From contig NZ_BCST01000005.1 in assembly GCF_001571005.1 (NCBI RefSeq), positions 1-64,000 of the forward strand: a stretch of DNA of 64,000 bases, written 5' to 3'. A program made the position numbers and the translations under genes. The stretch comes from Herbiconiux solani NBRC 106740 (GTDB lineage Bacteria > Actinomycetota > Actinomycetes > Actinomycetales > Microbacteriaceae). The notes beneath the pieces are model-generated. The model was not told the origin of the DNA, searched no databases, and was given only the letters and a program-made list of their open reading frames with translations. Shown one piece after another: positions 17,360 to 25,345 of the stretch (positions are counted from its first letter, which is position 1; each line of letters begins with the position of its first letter).

Positions 17360-18145
17360 GTGCCGGCTAGTGATTCCTCGGGGTCGATCCCGCCTCGCGA
17401 ACAGTTAGAAGCTTGGATAAATGAGTGCGGCTCCATCCTGAGTCGGGACCTTTACACAGCGCCTCAGCAAGATGCGTCTGCCTTTGTCCTTCTATACGGA
17501 GTCTGCAAACAAGGAGTCCGCCACGCCCAGGCGTATGTCGAGCTGTCCAATGGCAGATTCCGCAACGAAGGAAAAGTCTTGGCCCGTGCCAGCCTGGAAC
17601 ACGGCATCGTCGCCCAGTGGAGTCACCTCACTCGCGGAGGACTGCAACGCCTTCACACGTCGGCGACGTGGTCCGAGCGGACCCATACGGAGGCTGTCGC
17701 AGCATGGCTCGGGCACAATGAATGGCTTAGCGATATAAAAGCCCGGCCAGAACCCTCGGGCGATCGCCTTCCAAACTTCTCGCGGGGAATCCTGCCAGCC
17801 GTCGATTCCGGCGACTTTCTTCGAACGACCTACATGCTGCTGTCCGAGAGCGTTCATGTCACTCACAGCGCGGTTGTCGGGTACCTCGAATTGGACAAGG
17901 ACCTCCAGACCACACTGAGGAAGTCACCGAGGGAGCTGATTCCTAGGCCTGAACACGTCCTCTACGCATCCGCGATGGCATCCATGCTCTGTGTGAGCGT
18001 TTTAGCCCGAGTCACCGCGGATGCTGAACTCCAAGCACGTCTTGACAAGGTCTCAGATGAACTCGTTCTGCCGGTTGTGCTCGACTTGGCGGACGACAGC
18101 GAGTCTGTGCTTGGTGCCTCGACACGCGAAGACCCAAGCCTCTAG
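17360..18145 (+). CDS. Hypothetical protein, possibly DUF5677-like
   Basis: The 261-residue, mostly helical protein starts at GTG. The region about residues 45-90 (VCKQGVRHAQAYVELSNGR, then ARASLEHGI) resembles the helical proteins annotated DUF5677, which often occur in defence islands; this match is weak. The region SESVHVTHSAVVGYLEL contains His residues in a helical context. Function unknown. Confidence 0.6.
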   Translation: MPASDSSGSIPPREQLEAWINECGSILSRDLYTAPQQDASAFVLLYGVCKQGVRHAQAYVELSNGRFRNEGKVLARASLEHGIVAQWSHLTRGGLQRLHTSATWSERTHTEAVAAWLGHNEWLSDIKARPEPSGDRLPNFSRGILPAVDSGDFLRTTYMLLSESVHVTHSAVVGYLELDKDLQTTLRKSPRELIPRPEHVLYASAMASMLCVSVLARVTADAELQARLDKVSDELVLPVVLDLADDSESVLGASTREDPSL

Positions 18146-18155
18146 CGGAGATCGC

Positions 18156-18371
18156 ATGTTATTTCTTGCTCGTGGCATAGAAGACGACCACTACTGGGTA
18201 GTGCGCGAGATCGACGGGACTCTCGTGGAGACACCATGGCGGGTCGAGCGCGAGGCTGATGGGTACCGCATGAGCCACGCCGATGACGCGGACGAGACAC
18301 GACGGGTCTACGCCCTTGGTCCTTTCCCGTCAGCAGAGTCTGCGGTGGAAGCGCTTCGAGACCACCTCTGA
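18156..18371 (+). CDS. Small hypothetical protein, intact member of a duplicated pair
   Basis: The 71-residue acidic protein begins MLFLARGIEDDHYWVV. ATG at 18156 follows GGAG. A second copy of the same gene lies at 19679-19896 but is frameshifted. The two copies share a nearly identical N-terminus while the codons differ synonymously, so the protein has been under selection. No known family. Confidence 0.7.
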   Translation: MLFLARGIEDDHYWVVREIDGTLVETPWRVEREADGYRMSHADDADETRRVYALGPFPSAESAVEALRDHL

Positions 18372-18383
18372 CCGGCGCACCCC

Positions 18384-19259
18384 CTAGGCCTTGGGATGTG
18401 GTTTCCTCTTCAGAGCCCCGGAAGTGAACCACTGCACGAGAGGAACAGCCAACAGAGTGGCGGCCTCCGCATCTGCAGCGGAACTTGCGGCGAATCCCGG
18501 CTGGCCAGCGTGCCGATCGTTTTGACCAGTCCAAAGAGCCTGGAGCATTCCCAGAACGACCTCCTGGGTCGGATAGTCTGCGTGCTCGCGAGTCAGCCCT
18601 AATTCCCAATCGGCCTGCTGCTTCATCTGGGCAATCACGGTTCCAAGCGTGGCCCTGACGTTGGCTGGGCTAACGACCGGGATCGCGGCTGCCTCAACAG
18701 CCTTGACGGCTTTCGAATAGGCCTTCTCGTAATCGTGACCGCGCCCGAACGTGGCGTTCCAAGCTTCGGCGAGTAACCGACCTGCGTCTCCTGGAGCATT
18801 TGTGACTTCGTCTACAGCTTGCGCGATTCCAGTCGGAACTCGTTGTTCGAGAGATGCATGCCCGGCACGGCTACCGACCTTCCACGACGACCCAGCGTCA
18901 GCAAGTAGCAGTTCCAGACTCTCGAGGCTCTCCTCTCCCCCGTAGCCGAGCTCCCCAAGCTTGAACACCAAGAAGTCGACAAAGTCCAGGAACTGCTCGG
19001 GGCCCATGGCCGCCATCAGTCCGGCGACACCGTCTTTCCGGAAGGTCGAGAGCAAACTCTTCTCTTCCCGGGTCGCCGTCTCATACGCCTGCAAGAGTTC
19101 GACATTGGGCACTCGTTCCGATTCCATGTATTCGTTCCTACGAACTACGGTCGCCTCGCGCTGAACCCACAGCAACAAAGGCCGTCTGAGCCAGTTAGGG
19201 ACTCCATCATGGAGGGCGTCAAGGATTGCCGGATCTGCGTTTCGCGAGCGCCACTGCAT
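18384..19259 (-). CDS. Hypothetical protein, weak resemblance to abortive-infection proteins
   Basis: The 291-residue protein has a charged N-terminal half and a helical C-terminal half. The segment AVKAVEAAAIPVVSPANVRATLG followed by LGMLQALWTGQNDRHAG recalls the C-terminal HEPN-like domain of AbiJ-type proteins, where RNKxGxAHG is typical. Here the motif is only partly present, so the call is weak. The cargo context supports a defence role but does not prove it. Confidence 0.5.
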   Translation of the reverse strand: MQWRSRNADPAILDALHDGVPNWLRRPLLLWVQREATVVRRNEYMESERVPNVELLQAYETATREEKSLLSTFRKDGVAGLMAAMGPEQFLDFVDFLVFKLGELGYGGEESLESLELLLADAGSSWKVGSRAGHASLEQRVPTGIAQAVDEVTNAPGDAGRLLAEAWNATFGRGHDYEKAYSKAVKAVEAAAIPVVSPANVRATLGTVIAQMKQQADWELGLTREHADYPTQEVVLGMLQALWTGQNDRHAGQPGFAASSAADAEAATLLAVPLVQWFTSGALKRKPHPKA

Positions 19260-19426
19260 TGAATCATCATCGCGGAGCGACGTCCTTTTCCGAAAGAGGT
19301 TTAGGAACAGACCCCCTCACAGCCAGCCCGAAGACCAGCATCTAGGAGGTCTGTCCTTTCTCCTTCGCGAAGGAGCCGTCGGGCTAGGCTCAACGCGGAT
19401 CACTTGGGAGCACTTGGGGGAGAGAA
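19260..19426. other. Gap with a 16-bp perfect palindrome
   Basis: This 167-bp gap holds CTCCTTCGCGAAGGAG (19361-19376), a perfect palindrome that can fold as a hairpin. It lies between divergent genes and may be an operator. No U-run is present and no gene is visible. Confidence 0.4.
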
Positions 19427-19657
19427 ATGAACACAAATGGGGCAGCCATCGCTGCAATTGTCATTCCGATTGTCGCCTACATAGGGCTCGTCATTTTGAG
19501 CCTGGTGATCTTCTATTGGTTAGTGAAGAAAGCAATTCGAACGGCAATGGCCGACCACTATAAGACAGTGCGGATTTTCGAGGCAACGGGCGATTGGATC
19601 GTTGGGCCTTTCGGCAAGGGGGCACCTCCGGTGGAGCCTAATCCCCGAGTCGAATAA
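19427..19657 (+). CDS. Small single-span membrane protein
   Basis: This 76-residue protein has one long hydrophobic segment (about residues 6-32) followed by a basic and then a mixed tail, so it is a membrane protein with the C-terminus probably inside. ATG follows a GGGGGAG site. The family is not known. It is 21 bases upstream of the frameshifted copy of the duplicated gene. Confidence 0.65.
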   Translation: MNTNGAAIAAIVIPIVAYIGLVILSLVIFYWLVKKAIRTAMADHYKTVRIFEATGDWIVGPFGKGAPPVEPNPRVE

Positions 19658-19678
19658 CCAAGGCGGAGGAACTGCGTG

Positions 19679-19896
19679 ATGTTCCTCGCCCGCGGCATTG
19701 AGGACGACCACTACTGGGTTGTCGAAGATTTCGACTGGGCGTTAGTTGAGACTCCGTGGCCGAGCGTGAGGACGGGCTCTCGCTCAGCCACGCGGATAGC
19801 GCAGCCGAAACCACACGAGTCTTCGCTCTAGGCAGGTTTGCGTCTCCGGCCGAAGCGCTCAAAGCGCTAAATGTGCTTTTGGAGTGCGGCCGATAG
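19679..19896 (+). pseudogene. Frameshifted copy of the small gene at 18156
   Basis: Reading from ATG at 19679 gives MFLARGIEDDHYWVV and then ALVETPW, matching the gene at 18156. After the codons for ETPW one base is missing. The next frame continues with EREDGLSLSHADSAAETTRV and FALGRFASPAEALKALNVLL to a TAG at 19896, again matching the intact copy (HADDADETRRVYALGPFPSAESAVEAL). In the first frame a stop comes at about 19832. The ribosome-binding site GGCGGAGGA is preserved, so the break looks recent. Confidence 0.8.
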
Positions 19897-19935
19897 TGGC
19901 CGGCGCGCTACCGTAGGCTCTCGACGCGCGTCGAA

Positions 19936-20802
19936 TTGATGCCTGACTCCTTTTGCATGAGAGACCTGAACGAGACCTTGATGGACGTTACCGATTCGAA
20001 AACTCATCGCAGCTTGATGTACCTGGCAGCGGCATCTCGTCGCACGGCTGGCATTGAAGTCCGGTCGTTCGACGAATACTCGGAGCGCCCCGACCGTCGG
20101 ACCGCCAAATACAGGACGAAGGGCGGCATGCTCGGGGACATCCAGTCGCTCGCGCAACAGTCGATCGAGACGTTCCTGAAAGGCGTGGGAGGTACGTCGG
20201 AGCTAGTCAGCCCCGGCGAATCGGTGAGTCAATACTTTGTTCGGCTTGGCTGGGCATACCAACCATCCGCGGGGCTCATACTCATATCCGATCTGGGCAA
20301 GGCAATTCTCTCAGAGTTGAACAATCCGCGAATTGATGTCGATTCAGATGATCCGATATCGGTGATCGTAGATCCCGAAGACCCTCTTGCCTACGCGCGG
20401 ATCTTCGACCTTATCGCCGCCAGTGGCAGCGGCCTGATAGTCGACCCCTACTTGCGCATGCCGCAGATATTCGAACTACTCCAGATCCCCTCGGTGACCC
20501 GAATTTTGGCTTCCAACCGAGAGATCCAGGACAGAGAAGGGATCATTGCTCACGCGCTGGCGGCCAAGACTCCTTCTCCTCTCCTTGGGCTCGTTGATCA
20601 CTCGGCCTTGCACGATCGCTTCTATATAAGTGACAGTGGGGGTGTCCTCATTTTCGGCAGCAGCCTCAACTCGATTACCCGTCGGCCCGGAGTTGTAACC
20701 CCGATCGCGGACCAAACTGCTGCGCACGCCATCAGGTCCGCGTATGAGGCGGTGTGGGAGACGGCAGAGCTGATCGAGCCGTTGACGCCGGAAGACAGCT
20801 AG
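19936..20802 (+). CDS. Hypothetical protein with a PLD-like C-terminal half
   Basis: The protein has 288 residues from TTG 19936 (or 287 from ATG 19939). The second half resembles a phospholipase D-like fold: LIVDPYLRMPQIFELL, then HDRFYISDSGGVLIFGSSLN. The usual HxKxxxxD motif is replaced by HDRF, with Arg in place of Lys, which is seen in some PLD-like domains of defence proteins. Catalytic activity is uncertain. It is followed by an NYN nuclease and an Abi gene. Confidence 0.6.
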   Translation: MMPDSFCMRDLNETLMDVTDSKTHRSLMYLAAASRRTAGIEVRSFDEYSERPDRRTAKYRTKGGMLGDIQSLAQQSIETFLKGVGGTSELVSPGESVSQYFVRLGWAYQPSAGLILISDLGKAILSELNNPRIDVDSDDPISVIVDPEDPLAYARIFDLIAASGSGLIVDPYLRMPQIFELLQIPSVTRILASNREIQDREGIIAHALAAKTPSPLLGLVDHSALHDRFYISDSGGVLIFGSSLNSITRRPGVVTPIADQTAAHAIRSAYEAVWETAELIEPLTPEDS

Positions 20803-20902
20803 TCCATATCAGTCCGATTACTTTGCGACGAAACGTCTCCTCCGAACTCGACGACTCTCCAAAGCCGGATAACCTGAACGCCATTAGAGGCCCGGAGGCA
20901 CC

Positions 20903-21667
20903 ATGCGTTTGAATCCGTTCCGACGCACCCGCGTCGTGGTCTACGTCGATGCGTTCAATCTCTATTACGGTGCTCGCGACCAGTGCGGTCGCGGCAGGAC
21001 AGGGTGGCGCTGGATCGACCTGTATGGGCTTTCTGAGTCTCTTATTGAGAATGCTCTCTGGCGGAGGCCTGTCATCAGCAAACTGGTTTACTGCACGGCA
21101 ATGCGCACGAACGAGGGCAAACCAGATTCGCTCGTCGACCAGGAGGCTTATGTCAAAGCGGTGATGTCTGACAAGCGATCGCAAGTTCTCCTCGGGAAGT
21201 ACGCGCCCAAGACGGGGAAGGGAATCGTCATCCGAAAGAAGACCGGCGGCAAGCATGAGCGCATCATCTCTCCCGGGAAAAGCAACATTCCCAGTTGGCT
21301 GCCCGCTGCTGAAGTTCGAGGACAAGACGGACGGGAGCAGCTGATGGTGCACTTCACCTCGTTCGAGGAAAAGGGTTCCGACGTCAATTTGGCGAGTCAG
21401 TTAATGATCGACGTGGCAGGAGGGAAATTCGACGCGGCGATCATAATTTCAAATGACGGCGACCTCCGGTATCCCATCGAGATAGCAAGAGGAAAGGTAA
21501 TGGTAGGCCTTGTTAACCCAAGCTCCCGCCCTACCGCAGAGGCACTCAAGGCACGCAGTTCGTCCGGCAGGCGGGGCCACTGGTGGCGGCGTCTCAGTCC
21601 GGAAGATTTTCGCACTCATCAATTGCCTGACGTTCACAACGATCACAAGAAGCCAGTTGATTGGTAG
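20903..21667 (+). CDS. NYN-domain (PIN-like) ribonuclease
   Basis: The 254-residue protein has the NYN/LabA-type core: VVVYVDAFNLYYGARD (first acidic residue, residues about 11-26), a central conserved EEKGSDVNLASQLM and IISNDGDLRYPIEIARG with the third acidic cluster. These Asp residues bind metal in this RNase family. It is probably a cytoplasmic nuclease. Its position beside Abi and PLD-like genes suggests a defence role. Confidence 0.8.
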   Translation: MRLNPFRRTRVVVYVDAFNLYYGARDQCGRGRTGWRWIDLYGLSESLIENALWRRPVISKLVYCTAMRTNEGKPDSLVDQEAYVKAVMSDKRSQVLLGKYAPKTGKGIVIRKKTGGKHERIISPGKSNIPSWLPAAEVRGQDGREQLMVHFTSFEEKGSDVNLASQLMIDVAGGKFDAAIIISNDGDLRYPIEIARGKVMVGLVNPSSRPTAEALKARSSSGRRGHWWRRLSPEDFRTHQLPDVHNDHKKPVDW

Positions 21668-21700
21668 CGCGACACGCATAACCGCGATAGCGAAGGAATT

Positions 21701-21786
21701 GCGGCAATGACTCGCGATGACTATAGTTGCGACATACCACCCAGTTCTCTCTTCGGAGGGGCTGGGTCTTTTTCTTTAATTGCCGC
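21701..21786 (+). ncRNA. Candidate structured RNA ending in an intrinsic terminator
   Basis: The ends GCGGCAAT (21701-21708) and ATTGCCGC (21779-21786) are perfect complements and enclose a GC-rich hairpin with a TTCG loop (21740-21766) followed by TCTTTTTCTTT. This may be just the terminator of the NYN gene, or a separate small RNA upstream of the Abi gene. I could not find a clear promoter in the 33 bases between the NYN stop and the first arm. Confidence 0.4.
21740..21778 (+). terminator. Rho-independent terminator downstream of the NYN gene
   Basis: CCCAG and CTGGG close a stem of about 11 bp with one bulge and a TTCG loop, directly followed by TCTTTTTCTTT. This is the best intrinsic terminator in the cargo block and separates the NYN gene from the Abi gene. 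Confidence 0.8.
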
Positions 21787-21817
21787 AGTGGCCTGCAAAT
21801 GAGCTACAGTAAATGCG

Positions 21818-21900
21818 GAAGATACCCCGCTCAGGGCTAGTGCATTTCATCGCATCCCCACCTATATGAGCGGGCTCTTCTGTTTAACGCTGCTATCTTC
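21818..21900 (+). ncRNA. Nested-stem RNA candidate directly before the Abi gene
   Basis: Two perfect inverted repeats are nested: GAAGATA (21818-21824) with TATCTTC (21894-21900), and inside it CCCGCTCA (21826-21833) with TGAGCGGG (21867-21874). An inner GGG-GTGC / GCAT-CCCC stem is also possible. The structure ends 5 bases before the GTG start of the Abi gene, where no Shine-Dalgarno is visible. It could be an RNA antitoxin or an RNA that controls translation. This is an inference from the pairing alone. Confidence 0.45.
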
Positions 21901-21905
21901 ATCCA

Positions 21906-22772
21906 GTGCAGAAAGCTACCGATGTAGACCAGCAGGTTGAATTACTGGCTAAACAGGGCCTGGCGTTTGAGGACGAGGCTGCAGCGAAGCAGTTTCTGAC
22001 GAAGACGACCTACTACCGGTTCGCAACGTACTCTGACGTCTATCGGCAAGACGACAAGACCTTCGTTTCGGGCGCGACGTTCGAATGGGTCCGCCGAATC
22101 TATGAGCTCGATTCGATCTTGCGTTCTTTGATTTGGACAGCTGTAGGTGATTTTGAGATCGCTTTCCGCTCGCATTTCGCCGATACCCTCGCGCTCCAGG
22201 AGGGTCCTCTAGCTTGGGCAGATCCGGGCCTATTTCGAAATTACGACAGACACCAGAGGACGCTCACATCTATCGATGCCGAGATGAGTAAATCCAATGA
22301 CCCGACAGTTATCGGTTACGCCGACCGAAACCCTGGCATCGACTACCCCATTTGGATGGTAGTCAACGTCGCTTCCATGGGGTCGGTAGCGAATCTATTT
22401 GGCAATATTGAACAACCGAAGTTGACGGCAGCGATTTCCGCCCCCTGGCAGATAGCACCCATCCCCTTCCCAACCGTGGTCCTCATGATGTCCGAGTTGC
22501 GAAACTTGGCAGCTCATCACTCGCAGCTATGGCACGCGAAGCTAAAAACCCGTGGCCCACGTATCTCCTTCCCAATCTGGCTAAGTAGTGCGACAACTGG
22601 CGTGCGCAACAGCTCGATTTTCTGGGCATTGATAATGCTTGTCCACTTGCACGAGAGTTCGTTCCCCACATCCTCGTTTCGAGTTCGGATCAATAAGTTC
22701 CTGTCTGAAAACGGCGCAATGTGGAACGGACTCGGGGTCCCACCGGATCGGGACAAATACGCGGCAATTTGA
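21906..22772 (+). CDS. Abi_2-family (AbiD/AbiF-type) HEPN ribonuclease, abortive infection
   Basis: The 288-residue protein matches the Abi_2 family along its length: FLTKTTYYRFATYSDVYRQD near residues 30-50, FEIAFRSHFADTLA near 85-100, YPIWMVVNVASMGSVANLF near 145-165, and the HEPN active-site motif ELRNLAAHHSQLWH (R-x4-H) near 200. HEPN RNases of this kind cut RNA and stop growth during phage infection. The active motif is intact. It starts at GTG and has a folded non-coding region just upstream, as expected if an RNA holds it in check. Confidence 0.85.
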   Translation: MQKATDVDQQVELLAKQGLAFEDEAAAKQFLTKTTYYRFATYSDVYRQDDKTFVSGATFEWVRRIYELDSILRSLIWTAVGDFEIAFRSHFADTLALQEGPLAWADPGLFRNYDRHQRTLTSIDAEMSKSNDPTVIGYADRNPGIDYPIWMVVNVASMGSVANLFGNIEQPKLTAAISAPWQIAPIPFPTVVLMMSELRNLAAHHSQLWHAKLKTRGPRISFPIWLSSATTGVRNSSIFWALIMLVHLHESSFPTSSFRVRINKFLSENGAMWNGLGVPPDRDKYAAI

Positions 22773-22990
22773 GCCGTTCTGCGCGATTGGTCGTGTCTTC
22801 CGGTTTTCCAGTCCGCAGTCCCCCCTGCCTCTCGCAATGGACCTACGACGGGGGTCGAACGGACTTTTCGCGCTGCGCTTCGAACACACGTTGCTTGCTC
22901 GTGACTCACGTGCTCAAGGCTCAGCGGGTCGATTCAACGGGGATACCCGTCAAAGATCGAGGTCGGGGTGCCAGTTCCTCGCGATATCGA
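22773..22990. other. Convergent gap between cargo block and phage-like operon
   Basis: This 218-bp gap joins the two convergent halves of the element. I see no convincing gene and no strong terminator with a U-run. It is the likely junction at which cargo was inserted. Confidence 0.4.
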
Positions 22991-23332
22991 TCAGCCGAAC
23001 TCGGGGTGATTGCCAATGGTGAGGTTCTTGATGAATTGGTCAACGGTCCCGGGTTGCATGGCGAATCCGATCTGACGGAACGTGCAGTCCACGAAGGTGC
23101 AGTTCTGGACGAGAACCGCGCCTGCGACGGTGGTTCGACCTTCAGGTACGTCCCAGATGACTGCCTCGAGGGTGCCGTCCATGTTCTGAATTCCTTCGAA
23201 TCGAAAGGACCCTGCGGCGAACACGGCGGGACCGGTGAGGGTGACACCGGTGAAGTGGGTGTCGCGGAGCATGGAGCCGTCGATGAGGCTGGCGATGGCA
23301 AAGGTGCCGCCGGTGATAGTGCGCGTGGTCAT
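22991..23332 (-). CDS. Hypothetical phage-like protein, last gene of the operon
   Basis: The 113-residue protein is beta-rich, with repeats such as LRDTHFTGVTLTGPAVF and VQNCTFVDCTFRQIGF that look like pentapeptide or beta-helix units. GAGAAGGA precedes the start. It follows the minor-tail-like gene and may be its partner at the virion tip; this is inferred from position. Confidence 0.65.
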   Translation of the reverse strand: MTTRTITGGTFAIASLIDGSMLRDTHFTGVTLTGPAVFAAGSFRFEGIQNMDGTLEAVIWDVPEGRTTVAGAVLVQNCTFVDCTFRQIGFAMQPGTVDQFIKNLTIGNHPEFG

Positions 23333-23349
23333 GTCCTTCTCGTTTCTTG

Positions 23350-23970
23350 TTATGCGGTCTGACGGATGCGTCCGCCGGTGTTGATGAGGACACCGGCAGG
23401 CAGGCCGGTGCCGGTAAGTACGGGAAGCCCGTACATGTGGAGCCCGTTGCTGTCGATGACGATCGAGGTGCCGCCGAGCTGCATCTTGACCTCGTTGTTC
23501 GCGACGCTGACGACCCCGTTGCCGAAGTACATCTGCATGGTGTTCGAGTTGGTGAAGACCTGAGCGCCGTTCCCGAAGACGATCGCGCCGGAGGCAACTG
23601 AGGGGTCGAGGGTCATCGCGGAGCCGACTTGGATGCGACCGCCGCCGTGGACGACGAGATCGTTGAGAAGCTGGGTGAGACCGCGGAGAACAGTGTCCGC
23701 AGAGACGTCGAGGCTTTCAGTGATGTCGACGTCCCCGTTGAACACGCTCGGACCGGTCTGGAAGAACTGCCCGATGAAGTTCACAACCCCGGCCCAGTTC
23801 ATGGTTCCGTCCGCATTCAGATCACCACCGGCACCGGGAGGTCCTACCCGGATGCGGTCACCGGGCTGGGTGAGCGAGGAACGACGCATGGGCTGAGCGA
23901 CCTGAGTACGCCGAACCTTGTCTGCCTGCTTCTTCGCCTGTGACGAATTGATGTTCCTGATCGCGGTCAT
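23350..23970 (-). CDS. Phage minor-tail-like protein
   Basis: The 206-residue protein has the pattern of actinophage minor tail or tail-tip proteins: FNGDVDITESLDVSADTVLR, then VVHGGGRIQVGSAMTLDP and beta-rich repeats to the end. GAGGAGA precedes ATG 23970. In a satellite such a protein could be packaged into helper virions or alter host range. Only the general resemblance is visible; no exact family is claimed. Confidence 0.6.
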   Translation of the reverse strand: MTAIRNINSSQAKKQADKVRRTQVAQPMRRSSLTQPGDRIRVGPPGAGGDLNADGTMNWAGVVNFIGQFFQTGPSVFNGDVDITESLDVSADTVLRGLTQLLNDLVVHGGGRIQVGSAMTLDPSVASGAIVFGNGAQVFTNSNTMQMYFGNGVVSVANNEVKMQLGGTSIVIDSNGLHMYGLPVLTGTGLPAGVLINTGGRIRQTA

Positions 23971-24230
23971 CGTGTCTCCTCTAGTTTGTTCTTCCAATCG
24001 GCGTAGGTCCGTCCCGACTCCGACCTCACGCGGTGTGTGTCCCGTTCCGCATGAACACGTCCAATCACCGCGAGATATTGCGAGCGGTCCGTGTCGGCGA
24101 AGGCCAACGCCGCTTCACGCCACGCCCAGGCCTGCTCTACGCGGTCATTCCCAGGCCAATCCGTCGGTTCGAATACCCGCAGCCAAAGCGGCCAGACTGC
24201 CTCCAGCGGCTCCCGACGTCTCCGAACCAT
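23967..24230 (-). CDS. Hypothetical phage protein
   Basis: This 87-residue Arg/Trp-rich protein overlaps the terminase small subunit gene at its start (ATGA) and the tail-like gene at its end. The helical C-terminus ends RTYADWKNKLEETR. No named family. Overlaps on both sides show it is translated with its neighbours. Confidence 0.65.
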   Translation of the reverse strand: MVRRRREPLEAVWPLWLRVFEPTDWPGNDRVEQAWAWREAALAFADTDRSQYLAVIGRVHAERDTHRVRSESGRTYADWKNKLEETR

Positions 24231-24727
24231 CAGCGCCCGCCTCGATAGATTCCACGAACGCCCCTGGCAGCCGGTAGCGCATCCTCATCCATTGGAGGTA
24301 TGCCGAGGGTCGCCAGGAGACGCGCCATCACGAGGCGCTGCTGACGTGCTTCCGCGACCGCCGGATGAACTCGCATCCCCTGCGAGGACGCGAGCATAAG
24401 GCCTTCCTCCTCCACCGCCTTGTCGAGCTGCACAATCCGGTCACGCGTCCGACAGGCCTCCTCCAGCACCGCCAGCTCATGCTGCGCCCACTCGAACTCT
24501 GCAACCCCGGCATCCCAAAGCTTCCGCCCGGCGGCACCGAGATTACGGGGGGTTTGGACCCCGCCCAGAGCACTCACTTCCGCACCATCGCAAGGCGGCA
24601 AAGACCCCAAGGGCCGGGCATTTTGGCCCCGGAGAGAGAAAGGTTGCCGCCCCGGAGACCCACCGTTAGGTACCGCCTGACCCCCTGCCCCCACCCCCCT
24701 TGTGGTGCACTCGCTGTCACTGGTCAT
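24230..24727 (-). CDS. Phage terminase small subunit, P27-like
   Basis: The 165-residue protein has a low-complexity N-terminal third and then a helical block typical of actinophage small terminases: GAAGRKLWDAGVAEFEWAQ, HELAVLEEACRTRDRI, and VHPAVAEARQQRLVMARLLA. The small subunit recognises packaging sites on DNA and recruits the large subunit. No large subunit is encoded here, which in phage satellites means the helper's packaging motor is redirected. Overlap with the upstream gene (ATGA) supports the start at 24727. Confidence 0.75.
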   Translation of the reverse strand: MTSDSECTTRGVGAGGQAVPNGGSPGRQPFSLRGQNARPLGSLPPCDGAEVSALGGVQTPRNLGAAGRKLWDAGVAEFEWAQHELAVLEEACRTRDRIVQLDKAVEEEGLMLASSQGMRVHPAVAEARQQRLVMARLLATLGIPPMDEDALPAARGVRGIYRGGR

Positions 24728-25326
24728 GCCTCCTGTGCGGCGAGTGCGCGGATGGCCCAGATGTCGAGCCGCCCGAGTTCCGCGGGCTTGTTGTAGACGT
24801 AGTCGAAGGCTCCGGCGACGGCGCGGTTTCGAGCGTTCCATAGCGCTTCGATGTCCGTTGCGGTGTTCGGTTCGAGTTCGACGTACGCGTTGATTGTGTC
24901 GACCCACTGGTTATCGAATGAAGTCGCGAGTAGTGCCCGGGTGAGGAGGGTGTCTCCGGATGTGTGTGCGCGTCGCAGCATGGCGACTGCGGCGCTCTCG
25001 TCCTCGAGGGAGGCTGCTCGGTCGAGGGCGTCTCGGTAGCTGATGGAAGCGCTGGCATCGGCGCTGTTGGGGATGCCGTAGAGGCGACGCTCGAGGTCTG
25101 CTCGAGCGGTGTTGGCCTTGATCGCGCCGTCCTCTTGGAGCCGGGCCATGGCATCGACGAGCGTCACGTATGCGCTGGCGATGTCGCGCTGTCTCTTCTC
25201 TCCACTGATGTCGGCGTTGGTGCGAATCGTCTTGTATGCGTCCTCGGCCGTTGTGCGGAGTGCTTCTGCTGCGCGCTGCAGCGCCGTCATGGTGTCGGGG
25301 TCTGCTGCGCTTGTGAGGTACTGCAT
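24724..25326 (-). CDS. Hypothetical helical phage protein
   Basis: The 200-residue protein is almost all helical (AALRTTAEDAYKTIRTNADI, later ALDRAASLEDESAAVAMLRR), similar to proteins found next to small terminases in actinophages. A scaffold or head-morphology role is possible but not shown by any motif. AAAGG precedes the start. Confidence 0.6.
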   Translation of the reverse strand: MQYLTSAADPDTMTALQRAAEALRTTAEDAYKTIRTNADISGEKRQRDIASAYVTLVDAMARLQEDGAIKANTARADLERRLYGIPNSADASASISYRDALDRAASLEDESAAVAMLRRAHTSGDTLLTRALLATSFDNQWVDTINAYVELEPNTATDIEALWNARNRAVAGAFDYVYNKPAELGRLDIWAIRALAAQEA

Positions 25327-25345
25327 TGGGTGGCCTTTCGTCGGG

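Noticed and set aside
22721-23362. A 213-residue plus-strand frame after the Abi gene
   Set aside because: It overlaps the Abi gene end and the antisense of the phage-like operon and has no domain; a shadow frame.
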